A stretch of 64,000 nucleotides of DNA, from contig NZ_CP098478.1 in assembly GCF_023702675.1 (NCBI RefSeq), positions 2,294,001-2,358,000 on the forward strand, read 5' to 3'. The number at the start of each line of letters is the position of its first letter. Positions within the stretch are counted from its first letter, which is position 1. The position numbers were made by a program, and so were the translations under genes. The notes under the pieces are model-generated. The model searched no databases. It saw only the letters and a list, made by a program, of their open reading frames with translations, and was not told where the DNA came from. Positions 37,513 to 45,640 of the stretch are shown here, in pieces. Origin of the DNA: Acinetobacter sp. C26M (GTDB taxonomy: Bacteria; Pseudomonadota; Gammaproteobacteria; Pseudomonadales; Moraxellaceae).

Positions 37513-39211
37513 ATGAAATTTGGTTTACTGTTGCACCTATCTTTTTGAAAAGATGCGTGGAAAAAGCTTGTGCATTTAAGTCGTTTGCAGTCCTAGTAAT
37601 TAGATAATTAGGCACAAATTTAACAGTACCAGATCCCGCATTAAAGAAGACTGGTATCTCTCGACCAAATGGAACTTCCAATAAATTCAGAATGGTAGAA
37701 GCAGCTATATTTGAGCGTAATCCCCGCTGTGGGTGGACTTCGGCCATATTTATATTCACAGAGCCTGAAAAATCATGCCAATCTGTCTGATTTTCAGAAA
37801 CAATACATGCCTCATTGAAGAACTTAAAAATTCTGTCATCTAAGTCGTATGTATTGCCAGCTGCCTTAAAACCAGATGGAATATAGGTAAACTGCAAATA
37901 ACCATTGGTTTTTTTAACTGTATCTGCATCTTTAGCTATTGTACATCCAACTAGGCTCCCTACATTTATTGCTAGTCCGAAGAAATCAAGAGTATCTTGT
38001 TTCCTAAAATGAAGTAGACATTCTGTGCTGATATCAAGATGGTCAGCTACAATAGTTGGGGTTCTGGAATCTAGTTCAGTATAATTCCCACCAATTATTT
38101 TATTCCGGCTACGAGATCCAACAGATTTTAAAAACTTAATTCCTCCCTTGCTCACATCATCACTAGGATTAATCATATCGCAAAGTTTAAGATTAGATAC
38201 CGTACAGCTAAAGTCCATAAAAAATGGGATGTTAGCAATACTTTTTCCTGTTAAATTCATTAGAACTTGGCTTGGAATTGGCACAAAAGTACAATTATTA
38301 AAGTTGACCCATTTTCCTTTTGATCTTATACACTCTACATCTGTATATCTATATTCGTTCTCTAGGCCTAGAGCATTATTATAATAACCAACTTCAAAAT
38401 GGCAATGATCAAAATGTACTTGCCAAGCGACATCTGTATTTATAAGGTAGTTGGCATTTTCAAACCGGCAACCATGAAAATACACATAATTTGCATCAGC
38501 ATCAAAGTGCAAAGAAGGGTTATCCGGTGTATTCTTGGATCTAACACAAGTTATATTATAAAAATGAATGTCTTGATTGTACCCTAACGACAGATTTCTA
38601 CCTTTAAAATTATCACAAGTAATATTACTAACTGATGCATTCCATCCAATGTTATGAATCCTTAATCCAAAACCAGTTGCATCACCTAATAGCGTGAAAT
38701 TAGAAATATTAAGACCAAATCGATAAGCTGTAGGAGATATTTTTATTGCATAATCATTTACTACGGAGGAGTTAATTACACAACCTCCATGTCTGTCACC
38801 TGTGTAATTTGCTGCCGAATAGCCAAAACCACCATCCCCGCTCATAACAATTGGAAAATCAATTAACCATTGTCGGGTTAATTTAAGCTTGCTATCGCCA
38901 AGATAAATAGCACGATTATTTTCTTTTGCATAAGCAGTAAGTAAATCAAGCCCGTTATTATCTGAGTCCACCCCATTTGCTATGCAACCAAACCATTCAG
39001 GACGTAATGATTGCTCAATAGATACTCGACACCACCCATTTATGACAACACCACCATCATTAATATTTGATTTCGATCCATCATATGTAAACAATCCACC
39101 ACCAACATTTTTACTCAAAATGTATGATTTTACATGCACGGTCCGTCCATTAACTGGACTTTGAATTTGTTTTAATTCGGCAATACTTTCTACTGTTGTT
39201 ATAGTACTCAT
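37511..39211 (-). CDS. Phage tail-spike / receptor-binding protein
   Basis: A 566-residue protein starting MSTITTVESIAELKQIQSP (ATG 39211, preceded by TTAGGAAT; a longer start at 39226 is less likely). Residues 1-55 are the shared anchor, followed by WFGCIANGVDSDNNG, typical for the start of a pectate-lyase-like beta-helix, then a repetitive beta-rich body (SVSNITCDNF, VYFHGCRFEN, VHFDHCHFEV). Proteins of this design bind or degrade capsule on Acinetobacter phages. Which sugar it recognises is unknown. It lies in tandem with the split copy and shares its leader sequence. Confidence 0.82.
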   Translation of the reverse strand: MSTITTVESIAELKQIQSPVNGRTVHVKSYILSKNVGGGLFTYDGSKSNINDGGVVINGWCRVSIEQSLRPEWFGCIANGVDSDNNGLDLLTAYAKENNRAIYLGDSKLKLTRQWLIDFPIVMSGDGGFGYSAANYTGDRHGGCVINSSVVNDYAIKISPTAYRFGLNISNFTLLGDATGFGLRIHNIGWNASVSNITCDNFKGRNLSLGYNQDIHFYNITCVRSKNTPDNPSLHFDADANYVYFHGCRFENANYLINTDVAWQVHFDHCHFEVGYYNNALGLENEYRYTDVECIRSKGKWVNFNNCTFVPIPSQVLMNLTGKSIANIPFFMDFSCTVSNLKLCDMINPSDDVSKGGIKFLKSVGSRSRNKIIGGNYTELDSRTPTIVADHLDISTECLLHFRKQDTLDFFGLAINVGSLVGCTIAKDADTVKKTNGYLQFTYIPSGFKAAGNTYDLDDRIFKFFNEACIVSENQTDWHDFSGSVNINMAEVHPQRGLRSNIAASTILNLLEVPFGREIPVFFNAGSGTVKFVPNYLITRTANDLNAQAFSTHLFKKIGATVNQIS

Positions 39212-39363
39212 AATTATTCCTAACAATTAAATTAATGGTCATTTTAATGACTCCTTTATTTTTAACACTAGTTTTTTGTGAAATATAGAGCGTTGAAATC
39301 AAATAATATATTTAGAATATGATAGAAAATTAAATCTGAACAAAACCATCCGAAAGCGGCTAT

Positions 39364-39582
39364 TTATAGATTGCGATGTCTAACTATCTTTATCTTTTTC
39401 TTTTCTTGCTCAGAACTACCGAAGTAGAAACCAAAGGCCGTTGTCATTGCTCCAGCAATAAAACCTGATGCTGTATTGATCAAGTTGCTATTCTCACGTG
39501 GCATATCGACAAAAAATAATGCAATTACCAGGACAAACATTAGCCCCAGCAGCAAAGGCTAAATAAGCCCATGTCTGTTCAT
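39364..39582 (-). pseudogene. Small phage membrane protein (holin-like) with an internal amber codon
   Basis: In one frame MNRHGLI, a TAG at 39559-39561, then PLLLGLMFVLVIALFFVDMP ... INTASGFIAGAMTTAFGFYFGSS. Two membrane segments and a basic tail resemble a small phage holin-like protein. The ATG sits directly on the T run of a terminator with no ribosome site, so a shorter product from ATG 39540 is also possible. Called broken because of the stop; the family is not certain. Confidence 0.5.
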
Positions 39583-39606
39583 AAAAAAGCGCCTAAAGGC
39601 GCGGTA
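39583..39606 (-). terminator. Terminator after the DUF6714-like gene
   Basis: AAAAAAGCGCC / GGCGC stem with a TAAA loop; on the minus strand it is followed by TTTTTT. It lies about 45 bases past the stop of the gene at 39650. Confidence 0.7.
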
Positions 39607-39649
39607 AATTCTTGGTGTGAAAAAAGCCCCTCGGGTCTTTTCTTTTGAG

Positions 39650-40168
39650 TTAACTATTTGCTCTTGAAAACTCTTTAATAAATTGTTTTTGATCATCACT
39701 GAAAACATGATTATCTTCGTCCCATCGTGTTTGTAATCTAAAAACAAAGCTATCCAGAAAAGCTTTATTTTCATCTGTTGTTAGATAGTGATAAATAGCA
39801 GCAGGTAAAAAAAATTTAAACCCGTTAGAGTCTAAGAAACTACATGAATCGCTAAAGTAATATAGATATTCATAACTAACATCTTCCCATGTTTTAATAC
39901 CTTCTTCGGGCCTACTACGCGAACGAGCCGCTTCTAATCCAGCTTTTACGTAAAAAGTAGGCCAATCAAAACCAAATTCAAGGATTAGATCTTCTGCCGA
40001 CATTTCTATTGCAGATAAATAATCATCATCAATTTGGTCAAAATATCTATAATGAGTATCATAAAAATCACATTCCAATAATAAATAAGAGCCATCCATA
40101 TTATAAAGAGGAAATGTTTTTTTAAGATATTCCAGTGTGATTTTATTCATTATTAATTCTAGCAACAT
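39650..40168 (-). CDS. DUF6714-like, immunity-type protein
   Basis: A 172-residue acidic soluble protein. The C-terminal half (FFLPAAIYHYLTTDENKAFLDSFVFRL ... FSDDQKQFIKEF) fits the DUF6714 pattern as I remember it. That family, like SMI1/SUKH proteins, often sits with toxin genes. Start ATG 40168 has an AAGG site 5 bases upstream. It is the last gene of a minus-strand series of immunity-like genes and shares its C-terminal type with its neighbour at 40194. The matching toxin is not present. Confidence 0.68.
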   Translation of the reverse strand: MLLELIMNKITLEYLKKTFPLYNMDGSYLLLECDFYDTHYRYFDQIDDDYLSAIEMSAEDLILEFGFDWPTFYVKAGLEAARSRSRPEEGIKTWEDVSYEYLYYFSDSCSFLDSNGFKFFLPAAIYHYLTTDENKAFLDSFVFRLQTRWDEDNHVFSDDQKQFIKEFSRANS

Positions 40169-40193
40169 CTTTACCTTTTTATGATAATTTAAA

Positions 40194-41198
40194 TTAGATA
40201 CCCCTAATTAACTTAAGATTATCTAATGCCTTATTGAATTCTTCATTTCCAATATTAGATTGTTCAGCATAAAGTAAAAATTCCTTTAGTATTAAAACTT
40301 GATCTTTACTAAAACATTGCAATAACTCTGTAACATTCTCAGATGTATCGGCCCAAATTAAACGATTAAGCCATGATGTGAAACTGTTTGAATAAAATAT
40401 CTCAGTATCACTTAAAAAGTATTTCATAATAGTAGGTGTGTAGAATAAATATGCCTGAGGTTTTAAATAGCTATACCCTGTCGAATAACAATTTAGATAT
40501 AGAACGGGTATGTCTAAAGGATTGCTAAATCTGTTAGCCATCTTCCTTTTTTCTTTGATCGCTTGAATCGCTTCTTCCTGATCTACTGAAAGCCATCCAC
40601 ATGTTTCAAAAAAACGAATTTCCTGTTTCGCCCATTCTTCTTCAGTTAAATTAGAGTCTGGTTGAGTTTCATCAAAATACCAATAACTTGTATCAGCATA
40701 GTCTTCTTCAGCAAGAGTATAGTTATTGCCTAAAGTGATGTTTTTGAATTTTACCTCTATCTGCTCTAATAAAGTTTCTGCATTTATATGCTCTAACAGT
40801 TTAAGCCAATTCGTAGGCAAGAGCTGCTCATCTTTTTCTTCTACTATACCTGAAGTTTTAATACTCATATTCTCAGCAATCAAAATCAGTTCTATTGAAG
40901 GATCATTAAAAGTGAAAATGAACTTAAACTCTTCATTTCCAAAATCTTTTACAATACAATCAACAATATAAAATTGCCCACCACTCAAGTCGTTTGTAAT
41001 ACTAAATTTATGAATTGATGCTTTTTCAAAAACAACTAATGCTTTCTCCAATGAATACTTTTCATCTTCAAAAGTTGAAAAAATATGAACATAAAGGAGA
41101 ACATTCAAACTGAATGTCTGTGGATCTACATCCAATAAGAAGCCATACAACCTAGCATCGTGTAAATTCCCTAATAAATGATAAACTTTCTTATCCAT
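40194..41198 (-). CDS. Two-domain immunity-type protein with DUF6714-like C-terminus
   Basis: A 334-residue acidic protein. The N-terminal half (LHDARLYGFLLDVDPQTFSLNVLL) is a beta-rich domain of unknown type. The C-terminal half repeats the layout of the next gene (WYFDETQPDSNLTEEEW, YLKPQAYLFYTPTIMKYFL, FSKDQVLILKEFL). It ends 25 bases before the gene at 40168. The leader carries one copy of a 47-base direct repeat. It is inferred to be an immunity protein with a fused second module. Confidence 0.65.
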   Translation of the reverse strand: MDKKVYHLLGNLHDARLYGFLLDVDPQTFSLNVLLYVHIFSTFEDEKYSLEKALVVFEKASIHKFSITNDLSGGQFYIVDCIVKDFGNEEFKFIFTFNDPSIELILIAENMSIKTSGIVEEKDEQLLPTNWLKLLEHINAETLLEQIEVKFKNITLGNNYTLAEEDYADTSYWYFDETQPDSNLTEEEWAKQEIRFFETCGWLSVDQEEAIQAIKEKRKMANRFSNPLDIPVLYLNCYSTGYSYLKPQAYLFYTPTIMKYFLSDTEIFYSNSFTSWLNRLIWADTSENVTELLQCFSKDQVLILKEFLLYAEQSNIGNEEFNKALDNLKLIRGI

Positions 41199-41212
41199 GG
41201 TTTGAACTAATC

Positions 41213-41268
41213 CCCATTATTTTCAAATAGTTTATTTTACTTTTTAGTGAAAAACTAGAAATTAAGCG
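41213..41268. repeat. Direct repeat, copy A
   Basis: A core of about 47 bases reading TTTCAAATA...TTATTTTACTTTTT...GTGAAAAACTAGAAATT is repeated at 43286-43340 with two substitutions and one indel. This copy is just upstream of the gene starting at 41198. The two copies bracket the immunity genes between them. Confidence 0.7.
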
Positions 41269-41311
41269 GAATTCCCCCGAAAGGTGGCCTTGATTGGATT
41301 AAGTTTAATTT

Positions 41312-41532
41312 ATGAATTGCTATCTACTTCGGCTCGGTAATGATCTTCCTACTCCACAAGAAACGTCAAGATTATTACAAGAAGCGGTATTGATGACATA
41401 GATGCTGTCAAAAATGATCTAATTATCCTTAGTAACCCTAAAGTAAGTGTTGTGGTTGAACCTCCTCACACTTCTGACTTAGGTGAGAAAAATACTGTTG
41501 AGTTTGAATATAGGAAGAATGACAAGAAATAA
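41312..41532 (+). pseudogene. Frame-disrupted plus-strand remnant
   Basis: One frame (MNCYLLRLGNDLPTPQE ...) stops at 41399; a second overlapping frame continues SGIDDIDAVKNDLIILSNPK ... to a TAA at 41530. Together they look like one short broken gene, the only plus-strand coding piece in this part of the island. The family is unknown and the call is tentative. Confidence 0.35.
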
Positions 41533-41567
41533 AAAATCCTCTAGGGCTTTTTTATTTGATTTCTAAA

Positions 41568-42071
41568 TTAGGTGTTTAGTAATTTGTCTGTAATGGTATC
41601 CAGTGACTCAAAACCTTTAGATAACAAGTATTCGTCCAGATTCTCTATTACATTCCCTAAAGGATCAAAGAAATCTGTTCCACTTCTGTTTGACTCATTG
41701 TAATAACAAAGCTCACCATGAATATCAAACCATGACATTTTTGAGTAATAAGAATCATCCGAAGTTTCATAATTTGAAGAATTAATCTGCTTAAATTCAC
41801 CACCATCTAGGCGGTGAAAATCTTGAGTACCTTTACTGGTTTCAGATCGAAAATATTCACGATAAGCAACAAGTTCATAATTCTCTCCTGCAAAAAGACA
41901 AGTACTCTGCACACCATTATTGAAAAGTTGAATCTCTTCAATCCTTTCAAAAATGAATTTCCCATCTTTGTTAAAAAAAGATGTTCTAAAGCAGTTACCT
42001 GTCGAATCTGAGAAATGCACCTTTTTTATAGGGTCATAATCTGTTGCTTCATTAATCGTTACGTCAATCAT
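41568..42071 (-). CDS. Immunity-type protein, paralogue A
   Basis: A 167-residue acidic protein. Start ATG 42071 (MIDVTINEATDYD) is chosen by an AAGGA site upstream; the frame could be extended to 42155 but runs into the toxin-tail remnant. It is clearly homologous to the protein at 42623-43150: both share PIK-V/I-FSD-G-CFR, then a YELVAYREY or YEIIAYKNY segment, then a GELCYY or GELVYT segment. The repeated presence of this type beside a toxin tail suggests immunity proteins. Confidence 0.68.
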   Translation of the reverse strand: MIDVTINEATDYDPIKKVHFSDSTGNCFRTSFFNKDGKFIFERIEEIQLFNNGVQSTCLFAGENYELVAYREYFRSETSKGTQDFHRLDGGEFKQINSSNYETSDDSYYSKMSWFDIHGELCYYNESNRSGTDFFDPLGNVIENLDEYLLSKGFESLDTITDKLLNT

Positions 42072-42117
42072 TTCTTTATCCTTTTGGAAGTGGTTGTATT
42101 GGAGGTTTCGCCACAGA

Positions 42118-42290
42118 CTATTTCCTAACATAAGTTGATACATTAGCCCCTTCAATAACGGCTTGAGTTGCCAAAGTTTTAAGCTTGTCCTGAACTATAT
42201 TGTACTGCTTAATATGACCATCCCAAGAGCCATAACTCCAATGTGCATTCTTAATACTTCTACAATTACTATATAAGTCATGCCGGTCTA
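42118..42290 (-). pseudogene. C-terminal remnant of a toxin-like protein
   Basis: A frame without a start codon encodes about 57 residues (DRHDLYSNC ... NAHWSYGSWDGHIKQY ... GANVSTYVRK) ending in TAG. Upstream of about 42290 the frame becomes the shadow of another gene. Composition and placement between immunity genes are like the orphan C-terminal tips of polymorphic toxins. I cannot name a toxin family; this is a tentative call. Confidence 0.4.
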
Positions 42291-42524
42291 ATAATAGGTC
42301 GTTTTGCTTATCAATTTTATGTTCTCGGACACATGAGGAACATGAACCAATCCTGCTTGATCTGATAAGATCAACAATCCACTCTCTAAATAATCCCATT
42401 CCTCTTTATGATATAATTTTGAGTATTGAGAGTCTTCAACAATTATAACTATCACTCCTGTCATGTCCCCACTTAGTTCAACATAATCACCAAGTTCGAT
42501 CATTTCCCCAGTTTGGTAATTCAT
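42288..42524 (-). CDS. Small SH3-like immunity-type protein
   Basis: A 78-residue beta-rich protein (MNYQTGEMIELGDYVELSGDM ... IVIIVEDSQYSKLY). It resembles short proteins found beside Rhs and polymorphic toxins, with a conserved GDxV start, an SxxY middle, and an LL-hydrophobic segment leading to AGLVH. The start has an AGAGAG site. It is complete and lies between the two paralogous immunity genes. Confidence 0.65.
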   Translation of the reverse strand: MNYQTGEMIELGDYVELSGDMTGVIVIIVEDSQYSKLYHKEEWDYLESGLLILSDQAGLVHVPHVSENIKLISKTTYY

Positions 42525-42594
42525 AGCTAATTAGCTCTCTATATAAGTGGTTTAATTTTTTCTAAGCCACCTTTTTGGCGCCAAATTAGGTGGC

Positions 42595-42618
42595 AAAAAG
42601 CCTCAATGGGCTTTTTAT
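42595..42618 (-). terminator. Intrinsic terminator after immunity paralogue B
   Basis: AAAAAGCC and GGGCTTTTT with a TCAAT loop, followed by T-rich sequence; it lies within a few bases of the stop at 42623. Confidence 0.7.
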
Positions 42619-42622
42619 TAAG

Positions 42623-43150
42623 TTAAGTTTTTTCTTTAATGATTTTCTTTAGATATTCATTTCTAATTTCAATATACTCTCTGGGTTTATAAGCTTGTAA
42701 GAAATCGTATAGTTCATCGTAATCAACCACTTCACCATTTGGCTTAACATATCTAAAATCAAATTTATCACTTGTTTCAAGTGTATAAACCAACTCACCA
42801 AAGTTGTTATGCCATTTCTGTTTCATATAATTATTATCTTCATTGATAATTTCAAAAAATATGCTATTCAACTTTTTAAGTTGCCCATCGATCATTTCAA
42901 AATCTTCAGCTCCGATTATCTTACCTGACGAATCTTTCAAATAATTTTTATAAGCTATTATTTCATAATAGGAATTAAATAAAGTTTCACTAGCAATTTG
43001 CTGTGAATCTGAGAATTCTTTTAACTCATCTAAAACTAATTTTTCCCCAAGGAAGTTGGCAACCCGAAAGCACCAGCCTTGTTCATCTGAAAAGTATATT
43101 GTCTTAATTGGTTGACCTTTGGACGGTTCAATAACTTCTAATTTAATCAC
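42623..43150 (-). CDS. Immunity-type protein, paralogue B
   Basis: A 175-residue acidic protein starting with GTG 43150 (VIKLEVIEPSKGQ), supported by an AGGA site 8 bases upstream; the open frame further upstream overlaps a broken gene. It is the homologue of paralogue A, with the same order of conserved blocks (YFSDEQGWCFR, YYEIIAYKNYL, FGELVYTLE). The pair probably arose by duplication and then diverged, as immunity genes do when protecting against toxin variants. Confidence 0.68.
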   Translation of the reverse strand: MIKLEVIEPSKGQPIKTIYFSDEQGWCFRVANFLGEKLVLDELKEFSDSQQIASETLFNSYYEIIAYKNYLKDSSGKIIGAEDFEMIDGQLKKLNSIFFEIINEDNNYMKQKWHNNFGELVYTLETSDKFDFRYVKPNGEVVDYDELYDFLQAYKPREYIEIRNEYLKKIIKEKT

Positions 43151-43155
43151 GATAA

Positions 43156-43280
43156 TTATCCTAGAGAATGTACGTCTGGCATCGGAGGTGGAGATTTTGC
43201 TTTCCACCGCCTAGCTCTTGGAGTTTCAGGACATGCCGCAAAAACCGCATTAAAATTGCTAATAAAATTAGTTTATTCAT
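43156..43280 (-). pseudogene. Small proline-rich lipoprotein remnant (Rz1-like)
   Basis: MNKLILLAIL in one frame continues in the next as NAVFAACPETPRARRWKAKS then PPPMPDVHSLG and a stop. Joined, it is a signal peptide with lipobox VFAAC and a short Pro/Arg-rich tail, the design of phage Rz1 outer-membrane spanins. One base is missing in the TTTTAATG region. It lies just upstream of immunity paralogue B, and its stop overlaps that gene's ribosome site. The Rz1 call is an inference from layout only. Confidence 0.35.
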
Positions 43281-43285
43281 TTATT

Positions 43286-43340
43286 CCCCCTTACTTTCAA
43301 ATATTTTATTTTACTTTTTCGTGAAAAACTAGAAATTTAA
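43286..43340. repeat. Direct repeat, copy B
   Basis: Second copy of the 47-base repeat described at 41213-41268 (about 44 of 47 positions shared). This copy lies upstream of the Rz1-like remnant and paralogue B. Confidence 0.7.
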
Positions 43341-43414
43341 GGGAATAAAAAAGCGTCCTAAGATGCTCTTCTATCAAATAATTTGAAATTTTAAAAACAC
43401 AATATGAGGATCAA

Positions 43415-44233
43415 TTACCTAAGTCTATTCCCACAAATATCCTTTGTAGTTACAGGGTAGAAATACTTGAGCTGTGTTTTATCAGTTACTAAGCCACCAG
43501 AAATAGTTTTACCAATAGTGCCATCAATACTGTTTCCACCATTACTTTCACCTTGTAAGATGATACCTAAAGAGTCAATTTTACTGGTTAAAGTTCTTAG
43601 ATACCCCTTATTTACTCCATTAAAAATTAAACCTATTTGTTTAGTATCCTGATTGAAGTACAAGCCATATCTAAAATTCGTTAGCTCATAAGGGAAGTTA
43701 TAAACAAAGGGATAGTAAGTTGATGCTTCCTTATCAATAATCTCAATCTTAAATTGAAACCCTGTTGATGGTGATGCATTTGATAAAGTTGTAATAATGT
43801 GAACACTTTTGCGATTGTTAGAAGTTCCAACAATCATAGATCCTAAACTTAATTTAGAGTTTGAACTCAAGGTTGAATAAGGAAAACTGTTAATTTTATA
43901 TTCAAATGCATACACGCCGCTATCTTGCAATACAACATCCCCTTGAAGGTCAGCTTCTTTTGAATTGTCTGCATTATTCCAAGCAACGATATCATTTATA
44001 AATTTTGAACTTCCAGCAACATATAATTTAGAATCATTTGAAGTATTGTTTCTAGCTAAAACTTTATAGCCATAACTCTGGCCATCTAATATTGGAAATT
44101 TTTCAGGAACTCTGCCCCCAAGAATATAGTTAGAAATTTCTGAAGGCGTAGCATCTAAATTATAAGCACAAAGTGGAAATGCACTTGTTAATGTAGGAAT
44201 ACTAAATAATGCCCCTAAAATTAGCTTTTTCAC
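43415..44233 (-). CDS. Secreted DUF4882-like protein
   Basis: A 272-residue protein with a GTG start, an AAGGA site 8 bases upstream and a signal peptide ending TLTSA. It is homologous to the lipoprotein at 23035-24015: LYFNQDTKQIGLIFNGVNKG matches IYINQNTKQVGFIVNGVDQG, and both end TxDICGN. This copy has lost the lipobox, so it is probably periplasmic or released. Its presence in the prophage island, far from the other copy, suggests mobile spread. Function unknown. Confidence 0.75.
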   Translation of the reverse strand: MKKLILGALFSIPTLTSAFPLCAYNLDATPSEISNYILGGRVPEKFPILDGQSYGYKVLARNNTSNDSKLYVAGSSKFINDIVAWNNADNSKEADLQGDVVLQDSGVYAFEYKINSFPYSTLSSNSKLSLGSMIVGTSNNRKSVHIITTLSNASPSTGFQFKIEIIDKEASTYYPFVYNFPYELTNFRYGLYFNQDTKQIGLIFNGVNKGYLRTLTSKIDSLGIILQGESNGGNSIDGTIGKTISGGLVTDKTQLKYFYPVTTKDICGNRLR

Positions 44234-44590
44234 GTTATTTTCCTTTTTTATAATTGAGCATCCATTATAAACTTTTTTAAATAAAATTGTGTGAAATCAG
44301 ATAAGTAAGGGTTAAAAAGCCTTAGTTATTTAAATATTTCTTGTATGAATTAAAGAAATCAAAAAACCACCCGAAGATAGCAAGTAAGAACTAATCATTA
44401 AAGTTAAGGATTAATAAAATAGAAATACAAAATAAGCGTGGCTAGCAAAAGGCTCGCAAGTGCTAGATAAGATCCTACTGTATTAAAGCTCTTAACAAAT
44501 TTAACTACTTCCATATTTTTCAACCTTTTGGAATTTACAAGAATTGTCAGTTAATCTAAAAAATATGTGAACCACATCACGATAAAAGTA

Positions 44591-44851
44591 CTATTTTGCC
44601 CGACCAACAGCATTTTTAGTCTTTAACTTTTTATAGGCTTCATCGATGAACAAATCATCCAAAGCAAAGATACAATCATTAAAGATATGTGGACAGGCGG
44701 ATCATTATGCTTGGCATAAACGTTAATACTCTGCTGATCATCGATAACGGCATACCCTGTTCATATCGTCTAGATCTGCAAATCGTACTAAAAGCCAGTA
44801 AGATTGATTCAGCCGCATAGGAAGATTCAGGCGGCTCTTGAATTTAACCAC
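44591..44851 (-). pseudogene. Small phage gene remnant with two frameshifts
   Basis: Three frames joined give about 86 residues: VVKFKSRLNLPMRLNQSYWL, then FADLDDMNR, then AVIDDQQSINVYAKHNDPP, then FNDCIFALDDLFIDEAYKKL to a stop. One base too many near 44750 and one too few near 44685 break it. The GTG start overlaps the stop of the next upstream remnant. No family recognised. Indels away from homopolymers suggest real decay. Confidence 0.55.
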
Positions 44852-45074
44852 CTAAGAATTTGATTTGTTCGATTTCGTGCGGCGATTTCGATGCGTACGT
44901 TTTTTGGTACTTGTAGAGTTCAATGACTTTCCCAGGATAATGGCCTTATCTTTATCTGCATCCTCTTGGATCTTCTGAGCTTCGGTTTTAATGAATATCC
45001 TGTCCCGCTGCAATGTTATTCACGGTTAAAGCCTGACTATCTAATAGGACTTCAGACTCACCGTCTAAGTCATT
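44852..45074 (-). pseudogene. Small phage gene remnant with a frameshift
   Basis: The frame DLDGESEVLLDSQALTVNN stops at about 45000, and a second frame carries on KTEAQKIQEDADKDKAIILG and ends in a basic tail (KKRTHRNRRTKS). The start region (AAATGACTTAG) also has a broken frame. It follows directly on the nuclease-like remnant. Unknown family; a phage origin is inferred from position. Confidence 0.5.
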
Positions 45075-45491
45075 TCAGAATGGAATATTCACAGTAGAGC
45101 CGCCTTGGGTACCGAATGCCACCTCGACATCCAGTTCACCAACAATAGATGATTCGTTCCTGATAACGGTATAGCCCTTTTCCCAAGCCTGATCATATTT
45201 ATCCAGGCTCCATGCGTTGAAAGCCAATTTGCCTTTACGACCACTAGACCACGGTCCACCAGAAATCTCTATTAAGATCCTTTGCTCAATAAGGTGAAAG
45301 TCATAACGCCAGTGTTTTGTAGATTTATACTGGAACAACTTTTCGTACTTAATCTCAAAGATCTGTAGAGCACGTTCCACAGCTTCAAAAGTGTCTAGGT
45401 AGGCTTAATTGGCTTTAGGCTACGGCGTATTTCTTGGCTTTGATTTATACTCACGCTTTCTTGTGAGTTCGAAATATTTTGGGGTGTCCAT
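45075..45491 (-). pseudogene. Phage nuclease-like gene with two in-frame stops
   Basis: One frame of 139 codons from ATG 45491: MDTPKYFELTRKREYKSKPR, then TAG and TAA five codons apart, then AYLDTFEAVERALQIFE and a nuclease-like core (KHWRYDFHLIEQRILIEISGG). The WRYDFH ... IEISGG pattern is that of the DUF559/VSR-like restriction-endonuclease fold: Asp and Glu in the active-site strands. The N-terminus is lost to the stops, but a 101-residue product from GTG 45380 is still open. Confidence 0.6.
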
Positions 45492-45503
45492 CAATCTCAC
45501 CCA

Positions 45504-45533
45504 TTAAAAAAACCACCGAGATGGTTTTTTTTA
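45504..45533. terminator. Intrinsic terminator
   Basis: AAAAAAACCACC and GGTTTTTTTT form a short stem with a GAGAT loop, between the nuclease remnant and the hydrolase gene; on either strand it ends in a run of T. Confidence 0.55.
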
Positions 45534-45640
45534 TTTATTAGTAATCGTAAAAACTAGTATGTTAGCGGGGCTTTTATATATCGAATTAAACCCGGCTAAC
45601 AAAGAACTTAATGAAATTCGTAATTTTATTTTGATCAAAT

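Noticed and set aside
39559..39561. Stop-codon recoding (amber) in the island
   Set aside because: Both TAG and TAA interrupt other island genes, and frameshifts are common there too, so decay explains the pattern better.
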